64,000 nucleotides of DNA from Takakia lepidozioides. Its lineage: Eukaryota > Streptophyta > Takakiopsida > Takakiales > Takakiaceae. The notes beneath the pieces were generated by a model, which worked only from the letters and a program-made list of their open reading frames with translations, searched no databases and was not told where the DNA came from. A program made the position numbers and the translations under genes. Where the stretch lies: NCBI GenBank assembly GCA_030704615.1, contig CM060731.1, positions 72,456,756-72,520,755 of the forward strand, in the 5' to 3' direction. Position 1 is the stretch's first letter; every line of letters begins with the position of its first letter. This document shows, one piece after another, positions 24,691 through 36,000 of this stretch.

Positions 24691-25981
24691 ATAATTCGGT
24701 ACCATGGGCGGTGTGAATAAGCTCGATATTGTAAGCTAAAGTGTATGTCATCAAGGTGCTCAAGAGGGCCATCCACCTTCATCAGCTATAGTGATTAAGG
24801 AAGACGTGATGGCAGTTGTTGAGTGATAGAAATTTAATCAACCTTTCCGTGTGCAACCTGGTGCCGTTGCGACTCGAGGTGGAAGAGCAGATGGTGTCAT
24901 GCCTACATGGCTTCATGGCAAACGTGACGTGGACCTTTCCTGGCTTGAAAACTATCACCTGACTATGTCTCCATCACTAGAGGCACAAGGGCAGTGGTGA
25001 CTGTTATAGGGTTGTCTGAGACTTAGGCAGAATCGGGGGATTTGTGGGTACCCCTAATTTTTGCGCAGCTGTGATACTTCATGGCTATGTGATCACAGCC
25101 CGACACAAGTCACAGTCACAGGGTGTGACGACCTGTGATACTTCATGGCTGTGCGGACATAGTTCGTCACGGGCCACACAGGCGCTGTTACCACAGATGG
25201 GGCACAAGAAACGGGAACACCACCAGCGGGCACACAGTATAGTTACGAGCTGACTGGCGGTTAGAAGCGCGATTAGACGGTTATAGTTTGTAGGTGAAGA
25301 GCCAGCGGAAGAGGAGGAGAAGGGCACTTCTTGGACGTCGTTTTGGGGGGAGGATCTTGAGCTTAGGGATGGAGAGCACACGGAGGAGGAAAGACGATCT
25401 GTTAATGCTGGTTACATGCAAGCTGTAGAGATGTATTGTAGGGCAGAATAGAGACATCATGACTTCGGCCTGAAACATGATAGATAAATCTGATTTCTAT
25501 TTCATACTCACACTGTGTAGAGAAATCTGAGTGAAGATGTGGAATGAATGCTTGAGCAGATGGAACGTGGTAGATTGCAGAAGCAATCTGATACTTAATC
25601 TTAGACAGTAAGGTAATTTACTAACATGTATACAAGAAGGAATAGAAATAGGAAATCACCCCCATGATACACTAGTTGTAGGTCATGACTGGTTGTTCTG
25701 AGTGGGAGGAGTACTTAGAGATATCCAACTCTTCTATCTTGGAGTTTCCACCTCGGATAGCGAAGGGATGGGTGAGTAAAAGCCGCTCGACATTTGGTGA
25801 CCATACTGGGGAACTGAGTCAAGAACGACCAGATGTGACAGACATCTGGTGGGATCATGGAGGCTGGAGAATCAAAGAATTTGATGTGAATCAAATTATG
25901 TGTGAAACAGAGAAGGAAAGATTGGCCAAGCAATTCTTTCAAAGGTTCTTGGAGTTGCCAGACGGTTGTAAAGAAAACATT
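24691..25981. other. Region without a recognised gene
   Basis: A direct repeat ('ctgtgatacttcatggct') lies at about 25070 and 25133. One plus-strand open frame (25685-25996) contains DIWWDHGGWRIKEFDVNQ and looks protein-like, but I cannot assign it and see no splice context. The rest shows nothing. Confidence 0.35.
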
Positions 25982-26430
25982 CACTACAACAGATGAGCGC
26001 TTTTATGACTGCAAATATGACTATATTGTCAGTCTTATATGCGTTCATGACTACATCACTCTGTAGTGAAAAAAACCCTGTCATAGCGACCATCCTTTAT
26101 GACTGCGTTTTGCAAGTCATGGCTGGGACTGCTTGCGTGGCACCTGGAGTCATGCTGCAGAGACCGATGTAGTTACAACTATATGACTTATATATGACTA
26201 ACTATATGACTACATGTCTACAAAGTATATGACTCCATGGAGAGGCGTCAGAGGAACACATATAGCACTCCGGATGTGACACGTGTCCACATGGACAACA
26301 TACATGACCTACGCGTGGGAAAGAATATCGTATCATATCATGCCACAATGCCATGATGTAGATGAGTATATAACTTCATGACTACATTATATGACTACAT
26401 GTCCACAGGTATGATTGACACATGTCATAA
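25982..26430 (+). mobile_element. Left end of a CACTA-like DNA transposon
   Basis: The stretch starts CACTACAACAGA at 25983, the exact inverse of the end at 23028. About 400 bases follow with many ATGACTAC / ATGACTGC words, like a subterminal repeat region. An inner TGTAGTGA (26060-26067) could also close an 85-bp mini-element with TCACTACA ends. The matching right end further along was not found with confidence. Confidence 0.45.
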
Positions 26431-26934
26431 AGAGGTTTTTTTAATAATATTTTCAATTTAATAAATCAAATTACAAAATTATAACATTTAGATTATTAAT
26501 TGACTTAAATTCTTCATTATGTTTTTGGGAAAATAGAATGGAAGCCATTGTTGTCATTTTTTTTTAAAAAATCATTCTTTTATTTTTGTTAACAAAGAGG
26601 AACAGTGACCTCCAGAACTTTATAGATAATGGACATAAAATGTCCTTGGATACAAAAAAGAAAAATAACCATTGGATAGAGTGTCATAGAGGCTGAAAGA
26701 GGAAGACAACTTCCCGAACCAAGACAAGAAAGAGTAGTAAGAAGGAAGGCAAGCAAAGAAGGGGGTCTGCATAGAGCTAAAGAGTCTAGCAGGAAAAGAG
26801 ACTGCAACCAGAAACTACTGCCATAACAGGGAAACAGAAAGGCACCGAACTGAGAAGAAGAACTAAAAATCAGATGACACTATCATAAGAAAGTTGGGCC
26901 CCAGCCTTCCACTTCCTAAAAGATCTACATATGG
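26431..26934. other. AT-rich stretch without gene
   Basis: AT-rich, with poly(T)/poly(A) runs at 26560-26590. No coding or structural feature that I can support. Confidence 0.4.
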
Positions 26935-27540
26935 AGAGACATCCCTGTAGGGGTCGTGCTCTTCAGCCCAAAACCAACCAATTGACCATCTACACATGCA
27001 GGTTTCTTGTAGCTATCCTTCCACAGGGAATCATAGGTAATCCGGAGCTTGAAATCCGGCCCTCTTGGAACTATCCATGCCTCTGCACAAATCATGCATA
27101 CATCCTCGCCTTGCTCCTAGCAGCTGACAATGACAGCCTATAATTGTTCCAGCAAGCACCCCAACCCTACTAATCACACTAGTTCCTATACTAACTTGCG
27201 TCTACTTCCAACAGGCATTCACCTCGATTGTTCCACCATTGACTGGGGTCGGAAACGTATTCATTCCAAAGCTTCTCTTTGTCTCTGTTATCTGTTTTTC
27301 AATACTTTCCTGTAGACCACAGTGGCAGTAACAGGTCAAAATCACTCCAAAACCACCATAGATCCACCAATGAGCTAACTTGCAGACTTCAACATGAAAA
27401 TTTAGGGACGACTCTAATAGCAGGGGAAAACAGGGTGAAATATGTTGACGAAGGTACCTTCATTAGCAGTGCCTTGTTCTATCAATTGTGCTATTGTTTC
27501 TAGTTGACCATCTACCCATTTGTAGCTGCCGTGCTATTGA
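26935..27540 (-). pseudogene. OSB-like PDF-motif fragment, copy 2
   Basis: On the minus strand the sequence reads, in pieces, LWNEYVSDPSQWWNN (near 27258-27215) and, lower, PRGPDFKLRITYDSLW (near 27065-27015). These are the two halves of the OSB PDF motif, separated by an intervening stretch with frame breaks. The segment 27160-27520 is the inverse of 24400-24660. It is followed directly by a related copy at 27545-28140. Confidence 0.65.
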
Positions 27541-27544
27541 AGAA

Positions 27545-28140
27545 GGTGCCTTCATTACCAGTGCTTGATTTTATCAATTGTGCCGCTGCTGCGGCGGATT
27601 CCAGTTGACCATCTACCCATGCAGGTTTCTTGTAGCTGTACTTCAACACAGGGAATCATTAGCAGATTTCTTGTAGCTATTGATCCACAGGGAATCATAA
27701 GTAATCTTGTGTTTGAAATCCGGCCCTCTTGGATGAATCTGGACCTCTATCCCCGGTCCTTCAGCTATCCCTGTCTATGTACAAATCATCAATACTTGCT
27801 GCTAGCAGTTGAAATTGACGGCGTGAAGTTTTTCCAGCAAACACCCCAACCCTAATTATTACAGTAGTTCCAGTTCATAATTGCATCTGCTTCTCTCTAG
27901 TGTAGTCCAGCATGCATTCATTTTTTTGTCTCCATTGTCCCGCCATTGACTGGGGTTGGAAAAGTGTTCATTCCAAAGCTTCTCCTCATCTCTATTACCT
28001 ATTTTTGGATACTTTTCTGCTGCCACATCAGCAGCAACTTGTCAAAGTCACTCTAAACCACCATAGATCCACCCAACGAGCTAACTTACAGAATCAATAT
28101 GCATCTCAGGGCCGAGTCTGATGAGAGTGCAAAATAGGTT
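27545..28140 (-). pseudogene. OSB-like PDF-motif fragment, copy 3
   Basis: This is a direct near-repeat of 26935-27540. The hallmark PDFKHK is encoded at 27723-27706 within PRGPDFKHKITYDSLWINSYK, matching the Pro-Asp-Phe box that names the motif in OSB proteins. The tryptophan half (NPSQW) lies near 27955. An alanine-rich linker (27600-27575) corresponds to those in blocks 1 and 2. Stops interrupt it. Confidence 0.7.
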
Positions 28141-28149
28141 GAAATAGGT

Positions 28150-28610
28150 CGAAGAAGAAGGTGCCCTCACCACATTGTCCTTTACCTTGTGTCATGACCC
28201 ATGGAGGATTTGACCAACCATCAACCAAAAAGGACCTCTTGTGTGTGCTGCTTGTGTCTGTAGTCAGCTAATGTCGGATTGGTATGTGAGATTGAACCAC
28301 CACGGTGCAGCTGAGCAGGCAGAGATTGAAACACGGTCTGCTCAAACCAAGCTGACTCTCCCAAGAACAACGAGCTTCTCCTCGTCTCGTCTCTCTCCCA
28401 AAAACGGCGAGCTCGCAAGAATGTTGGGAGCTTCTTCAGCTCGTCTCGTCTCCTCCTCCTCTTCTTTTTCCTGCATCATTTGCTCAAGAATATGTCTGCA
28501 AAACCTCCATCCCACGCCCTTGCATATCTTGCGATCATCGCGTTCCATGACACAACATCAAATAGATGGTGTGGCGCAGAAGACAAAAAAACCTAAGTCC
28601 TAGCCCGATG
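28150..28610 (+). repeat. Dispersed repeat R1, copy 3 (longest)
   Basis: This is the longest R1 copy. It covers the parts seen separately at 18885-19065 (inverted) and 22317-22660 (direct). No coding function was recognised. Confidence 0.7.
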
Positions 28611-29072
28611 TAAAGTTCGGCGGTATAATCTTAAACCGTTAAATCTTAAACAATCTAGACCGTTAGATCCTATAAAATCTAACGATTCAAAATAATTACT
28701 TTTCATCACATGATCTAACCATGTACAACCATGACCATTGTGTATTTTAATCTCATATATCTTGTGATGCTTGTTAAGTCACGTCCATCCAGGTCCAATT
28801 TATTGAACAAATATCAAATCGACACATGAAAATATGACAAGACCACCGTAAAGGCGGATGGTTGAACCCATCCATTGGATGAATTCATTCATGTATATGC
28901 CTTTAAAATGACACGTGTAGTGATGTAGTCATATATATAGAGTTATGAAACAATCTGCAGTAAAGTAGTCATAAGTTTACATGTCATGTCAGGATGTCTC
29001 CCATGTGTACTTTGCCTTAAGAACAATGTTTCTGGGTATTGAAACAAGAATGCAAGCATCCACAGGTTGAAC
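28611..29072. other. Short non-coding stretch
   Basis: Repeated 'cgttaaatcttaaa'-type words lie at 28630-28680. GTAGTCATA words at 28930-28975 resemble the CACTA subterminal words seen at 26.0-26.4 kb. No gene. Confidence 0.35.
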
Positions 29073-32000
29073 TTACTCACAGGCAAAGTCGGAGTCGAGC
29101 TCCTTGTCGGATGTCTCCCCTGTATCAATATCACCGGGAAGGGGCTTCGGAAGGACTTGAGAAGTGTGTCCACCCAAACCCATCAAGAGGTTCTTGTAAA
29201 TCTCGGCATCCCCTTCAATCCCAAAGAGATGTTGCGCACTGGCCTTGCAAGCGTGGTACGAAGCACCTGCAATGGAATAGAACGAAGGAAACAGACATTG
29301 AAGACTCATTTGGAACGGTGGGAAGTGCTGAAAGTGCAAGCTCAAACAAACCCGATCAAATGTGAAGGATGAAGAGACGAACCTGTGCCCATTGACAAAT
29401 CCAAAACTCTGGCACATATTCATTTGAGCGACTTATGCAACTCCATCCGAGAACCACCAAGAAGAAGAATAAGAAGGCAGATTTACCATCTCTCCCGGAC
29501 GATCCCCCTTCGTCAGGTATATGCTATCCACACAATTCCATGTCTTCACGACCCTTATACCGGAGGCTTTCAAATAGCTGGCAAGTGCACGGCGACAAGG
29601 AAGGTCGATGGACTGGATGAGCACCAAAACACCTGCATCGGACAGAAAGAAATTGCAAAATGAGAAAACCCACCGCTAGTAGCGTTCATCAAAAGCATTC
29701 CAACCTGGACAAGCACCCGCTGGAGGGACATCCGGGACTGGCAACCCATCAGGGATGTCCAAGATGATGAGTTCGGCTGCATATGGCTTCTCCTTCCCGT
29801 TCACCCAAGATCTGGTCATTTTAGCCTGCAAACAAGCATGCAAAGAAATGCTCAAGAGGATTGAGACGAGCCATGCCCACTACACACAAGAAGCAAAAGA
29901 CAACACGCATCGTGCAGAGGAACTCCAGAATCCTCTCCCACACTAGTGATGGATCGCCCTTGTAATCAGATTTCTTGGACTCCATCATGGCAAGGAACCC
30001 GATGTTGGCCATCTCCAACTTGGTAGGGCGAATGACCCTCGTGGGATGCTCCATTGCATGGTACGGGTCCTTAGGATCAACCACCCTCTTGTTTTTTCTC
30101 CCGGATCCCCTACCAGGCGGTGGAGTCTCTTTGGTTTGCTGGACATCCGCCGCAGGGCCAGCTTTTGCAACACTTCCTTGCCCAACAACCTACCCTTGCG
30201 CTCCCTTCCCCCTACCATTTCCTTTCCCCACACCAACAGCAACATCATTTCCCTTCGCCTTTCTACCTTTACCCGGGGTATCCTGAGCGGGAGGCTCCTT
30301 CTCTGCAAGTGTCCTCAAATTTCTATCATGAATCTCGAGGTCGGCAGCCACAGCAGTGGCTACTACACGCTCATTCTCTCTCCTCAAAGACACCTCCTGT
30401 GCCGGGGTCTCAGAAACAGGGCAATCCAAATACCAACCACAGGCAGAAAGATGGTCTGGGCCCCAGTCCTGCAAGTTCCCCGCAGTAAACATGGTCTGGT
30501 TGCCAGCAGGAACTAGCCACAGGTCCACGAAATCAGGATGTTTGTCTAAGTAGTTCTCTGCCATGAGAACATACTTTATGTACCTGCAGGCACAGAGACA
30601 GCCTCATTATGCAATGCAACTATTGTCTCCCAGCTTTTCCACCACATCACGAAGACCGCCTAAAAAAGTATGCGGCACCGCACACTGCAACCACCGCACA
30701 CAAAATATCCTGAAGGGCCCAGGGTGTGCACGTTGATGTTACTACACATGGATAGAGCAAATGAGTGTGCGGCACCGCACACTCATATGAGCCAACACAA
30801 AACAGGTTGGATGGAGGAGAGTGTGTCTTTGCAAATCAAATAAGCATAGTCTATTTCTCATATGTAAAGGCATCGTTTCCAGTCTTCCTCTCCTTTTTCT
30901 TGCTAGTCAAGCTCATTTGTTCGACTGATGCCACCCTCTTTGTTGAACTCCCTGAAGAAACAAGATTGCCACACTGTGGCTCTCCATTTCCGCATGTATG
31001 CTTGGAAGGAGACCTTCGGTGTTGTCATGGTGATGCCATAGTCAGCCAGCTGCATATGTAGAACAGACTGGGCCCTTTCCTCCAACTGCAAAACAATTCG
31101 AATGCAAGAATGAACTAGAAATCAATCACAGTCATTGTAACATGGAATGAGAACGATAGAAAAGCGAAATGAAAGTGACACAAGAAAGGACATCATACCT
31201 TGCTCCAGTAAGTGGCCTTGTGAAGCCATGTGTCCATCATATTGTCACTGATTGGAATGACACGCTGGGTCTTCTTCTCTTTCTCCTGCCTGGGGAACAT
31301 GTGGGTATCCCTAACAGTGGGATCGGAGTTCCATATCTGTAGCCACTTCACCTTCTGTTCTGAAGACACAACGGCGGTAGACAACCTGTGCAACTTCTCC
31401 TGGGCCATCTCCGGCTTGCCCGGCTTGTTGAAATGGTTTTTCACCTCTTGAAGAAACTGTGGTCCGCAGGATGGGTCGGCAATTCTCAACTGCTTCACAA
31501 AAGCACTCATAATATTCTTTCTTGTGGCGGTCATCTCTTGCTTGATGTGACTCTCAACCCCCTTTGCTGTCCTTCTCTCTTCAGGGGTAGAGCTATAGTA
31601 TTCTAGTTTGCCACTTTGTCCTGCATCTGCAATATCTTGCTGCAAGAGAATGCACGACAGATGCATTAACACAAGGGCAAGGGAAACAAACAAAAACAAA
31701 GATCTGGAAGCAAGAATATCCAAAGGCCAAATGATGGAAGATGTATCTCACCGCGTATATATACTCCATGAAAGCCTCACGGGTCAACGAGTACCATGTT
31801 TTTGATGTCTTGGAGCTTTCGCACTTCTTGTATGTCTTCGCTGAAAGGATGGTCTTGAAGTTGGTCAAGGGCATCTGGCCGATCCTCTGTATCATGTACA
31901 GAGTGTGAACCAGACTCGTTTTCACATGCGATGTCTCCGTCCCTCTGCAGAATGATGTGTGAAAGTTAGAATGAAATTCAAGAACCGACAACAGAGGACC

Positions 32001-32635
32001 GGAACCATAGAACCACGGAACCACAACTGGAACATGTAGAATTAGAAACCAACATGTTCACATCATTCATTGCCGTCAGAAGACCCATCATGTTCCCGTA
32101 ACAATCCAGCACCATCGCTCGAACACAGTAATGCCACTCTTCCTCCTGTGAGTGCAGCCTCCCAATGACAGCCATCCATGCAAGCAACCAGTGGCCATAC
32201 GTGAAACATCTTCCATGAGAATGCTTGGGTCGAAGGTTTCCTGGAGAGAAGAAGTTTGAAGGATTCGTTCACCTGTCTCCAAATGGGATCCCAAGAGTCC
32301 ACGATTGACTCATCCACAAGGAGCTCTTTGCCTCTGGAATCCCTTGTAGAAACGTAAAAGACTGCGGATCCATCCAAATACCCATGAACAAACTCGGCCT
32401 CCAGTTTTTGGATGTCCTTGATGAGGGGTGGACCAACGACGGGCATGGAAACCAACCTACACAGGGGAATCTTCAACCTCCCACCCGGGGCAAGCATACT
32501 TTGCACCACAAGCTGAGAATTTACCTTCTGACACCCCAGCATCTCCGCGGCTTTGTTTTCATAGAACTCATCGTCCACATCAACAATGATCTCCTTTTCC
32601 TGCCCTAAAGTGTTCTCATCCTCCACCCTTTGCAT
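29073..32635 (-). CDS. Unrecognised multi-exon gene, possibly broken
   Basis: Coding-like blocks with good splice sites run down the minus strand. A first exon from 32635 holds MQRVEDENTLG and DVDDEFYENKAAEM. Then 31945-31753 (TSLVHTLYMIQRIGQ, TWYSLTREAFMEYIYA) ends at GCG|GTGAGA, about 31642-31201 ends at CAAG|GTATG, and 31085 to about 30903 follows. Further blocks are 30564-30190, 30180-29830 (DPYHAMEHPTRVIRP), 29825-29680 (ELIILDIPDGLPVPD), 29627-29433 and 29250-29073 (SAQHLFGIEGD, acidic tail). Around 32230-32150 the reading must change frame between the first exon and a block reading LLAWMAVIGRLHSQEEEWHYCVRAMV. From memory, this order resembles seed-free-plant proteins that combine a DGNHRL-type (ParB-like) part with a DPPY-type methyltransferase-like part. 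Here both motifs look degenerate. I would not assign a function. Confidence 0.4.
30761..30786. repeat. Satellite-like hairpin inside an intron
   Basis: ATGAGTGTGCGG at 30761-30772, spacer CA, then its exact reverse complement at 30775-30786. The GTGTGCGG/CCGCACAC core is the same as in the hairpin array at 33.0-37.5 kb. A decayed relative lies at about 30666-30686. Both lie between coding blocks of the minus-strand gene. Confidence 0.8.
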
Positions 32636-33029
32636 CTTCTCATGCAGGGATGTTCATTCAAATTGACATAAGAGAGAGGTCAGAAACAATGTGCGGTGCG
32701 AAACACTGTACATAGCTTCAAACACACATCTTTTCCGTGTTTTCACAAAGCTTCAAATGTGCTTCAAAGTTTAAAAAAGAATCAAGTTGGCTTCCTATTT
32801 CTAGCTTCCATTTGTCTCTGTTTGAAGCAAGAGAGAGAACTGAATGAGTTCATTCCAAACCAAATAGAACACTTGACAGGGGTTACAAGAAATGTAGACC
32901 AGAGTGACTATTCTGTGCTTACAGGTTGATTGGAGCCTGATCGAAAGACTTGGGTGAATAAAATACAAAGGGCCTGAGACATGACAGACTGGCCTAGTGT
33001 GTTACATTTTGACATCAAAAATTGGCAAA

Positions 33030-36000
33030 AAAGAGGGGCACAAACAGAGTGCGGCACCGCACACTGTTTGGGGCTTCCCATTGGGGGTGTTTTGAACATG
33101 GCAGACTGGCCCTGTGTGGCAGATTTTCTCATCAAAAAACAAGCAAAGTGGGGGGCACAAACAGTGTGCGTTGCCGCACACTATTTCGTGCTGCCAATTG
33201 GGGGTGTTCTGAACATAGCAGACTGGTCTGTCTAGCCAATTTTGACATCCAAAAACAAGTAAAGAGGGGGCACAAACAGTATGCGTTGCCGCACACTATT
33301 TTGTGCTTCCATGTAGGTGCGATTTGAACTTGGCAGGCAACCATGATAAACCCATTTTCACATCAAAAAACAAGAAAAGACGGGGGCAAAAACAGTGTGC
33401 GTTGACGCACACTATTTTGTGCTTCCATACAGGAGTGATTTGAACATGGCAGACAGCCCTGGTGTGACACATTTTGAAATAGAAAAACAAGCACAGTGCG
33501 GGCATCAAACAGTGTGTGTTGCCGCACACTGTTTTGTGCTTCCATCTGCATCTGTTTTGAACATGGCAGACTGGCCATGTTTGGCCCATTTTGACATTAA
33601 AATAAATAAATAAACAGTACTGGTGTGACACATTTTGACATTGAAAAACAAGCAAAGTGGGGGGCACAAACAGTGTGCGTTGCTCCACACTGTTTCGTGC
33701 TTCCATGTAGATCTGTTTTGAACATGGCAGATTGGCCATGTTTGGCCCATTTTGACACAAAAAAAAGGGCAAAGTGGCGGGGCACAAACAGTGTGCGTTT
33801 GCCGCACACTGTTTTGTGCTTCCATGTAGGTGCGATTTAAACTTGGCAGGCAGCCATGTGTGGCCCATTTTGACATCAAAAAACAAGCAAAGACGGGGGC
33901 ACAAACAGTGTGCATTGACGCACACTGTTTGGTGCTTCCATCTTGGTGAGATTTGAACATGGCAGAGTGGCCCTGTGTGGCATTTTCGGACATCAGAAAA
34001 GAACCAAAAAGAGGGGCACAAGCAGTGTGCGTTACCGCACGCTTTTTCGTGCTTCCATCTACATCTGTTTTGAACATGGCAGACTGGCCATGTTTGGCCC
34101 ATTTTGACATTAAAAAAAAAGAAAAAGGGCGGGCACAAACAGTATGCATTGCCGCACACTGTTTTGTTCTTCCATGTAGATACAATTTGAACTTAGCAAG
34201 CAGCCATGTGTGGCCCATTTTGACATCAAAAAACAAGCAAAGATGGGGGCACAAACAGTGTGCGTTGCCGCACACTGTTTGTCCTCCCAATTGGGGGTAC
34301 TTTGAACATAGCAGACAGGCCATGTGTGGCCCATTTTGAAATCAAAAATTGCCAAAGAGGGGGCAGAAACAGTGTGCGTTGCTGCTCACTGTTTGGTGCT
34401 TCCATCTTTGTGTGATTTGGACATGGCAGACTCGCCCTGTGTGGCATTTTTGGACATCAGAAAAGAACCAAAAGGGGGGGCAAAAACAGTGTGCGTTGCC
34501 GCACACTGTTTCGTGCTTCCATCTACATCTGTTTTGAATATGGCAGACTGGCCATGTTTGGCCCATTTTGACATTAAAAAAAATAAAAAAATGGCGGGCA
34601 CAAACAGTGTGCGTTGCCGCACACTGTTTTGTTCTTCCATGTAGATACAATTTGAACTTAGCAGGCAGCCATGTGTGGCCCATTTTGACATCAAAAAACA
34701 AGCAAAGATGGGGGCACAAATAGTGTGCGTTGCCGCACACTGTTTGTCCTCCCAATTAGGGGTATTTTGAACATGGCAGACAGGCCATATGTGGCCCATT
34801 TTGAAATAAAAAATTGGCAAAGAGGGGGGCACAAACACTGTGCGTTGCTGCACACTGTTTGGTGCTTCCATCTTTGTGTGATTTGAACATGGCAGACTTG
34901 CCCTGTGTGGCATTTTTGGACATCAGAAAAGAACCAAAAAGGGGGGCGAAAACAGTGTGCGTTGCCGCACACTGTTTCGTGCTTCCATCTACATCTGTTT
35001 TGAACATGGCAGACTGGCCATGTTTGGCCCATTTTGACATAAAAAATAAATAAATAAAAAGGCGGGCACAAACAGTATGCATTGCCGTACACTGTTTTGT
35101 TCTTCCATGTAGATACAATTTGAACTTAGCAGGCAGTCATGTGTGGCCCATTTTGACATCAAAAAACAAGCAAAGGTGGGGGCACAAACAGTGTGCGTTG
35201 CAGCACACTGTTTGTCCTCCCAATTAAGGGTATTTTGAACATGGCAGACACGCCATGTGTGGCCCATTTTGAAATCAAAAATTGGCAAAGAGGGGGGCAC
35301 AAACAGTGTGCGTTGCTGCACACTGTTTGGTGCTTCCATCTTTGTGTGATTTGAACATGGCAGACTCGCCCTGTGTGGCATTTTTGGACATCAGAAAAAG
35401 GGGGGGCAAAAACAGTGTGCGTTGCCGCACACTGTTTCGTGCTTCCATCTACATCTGTTTTGAACATGGGAGACTGGCCATGTTTGGCCCATTTTGACAT
35501 TAAAAAATAAAATAAAAATGGCAGGCACAAACAGTGTGCGTTGCCGCACACTGTTTTGTTCTTGTTCAAATCACATCTACATGGAAGCACAAAATAGTGT
35601 GCGGCAACGCACACTGTTTGTGCCCCCCTTTTAGCTTGTTTTTTGATGTGACAATGTGCCACACAAGGCCAGCTTGTCATGTTCCATACACCCCTAATTG
35701 GAAGCACCAAACAGTGTGCGGCAACGCACACTGTTGGTGCCCCCCTTTTTGGTTCTTTTCTGATGTCCAAAGATGCCACACAAGGCCAGTCTGCCATGTT
35801 CAAATCACACCAAGATGGAAGCATCAAACAGTGTGCGGCAACGCACACTGTTTGTGCCCCCCTCTTTGCCAATTTTTTGATTTCAAAATGGGCCACACAT
35901 GACTTGTCTACCATGTTCAAAACACCCTTAATTGGAAGCACAAACAGTGTGCGGCAACGCACACTGTTTGTGCCCCCACCTTTGCTTGTTTTTTGATGTC

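Noticed and set aside
30046-30516. Plus-strand open frames opposite the unrecognised gene
   Set aside because: They are shadows of the minus-strand coding blocks (Gly/Lys-rich and acidic parts), with no independent support.
33296-34323. Long open frames (up to 287 codons) through the satellite, rich in 'HTVCAP'-like repeats
   Set aside because: They arise because units are close to a multiple of three and stop-poor. They occur in several frames and on both strands, with no start context, splice sites or known domain.
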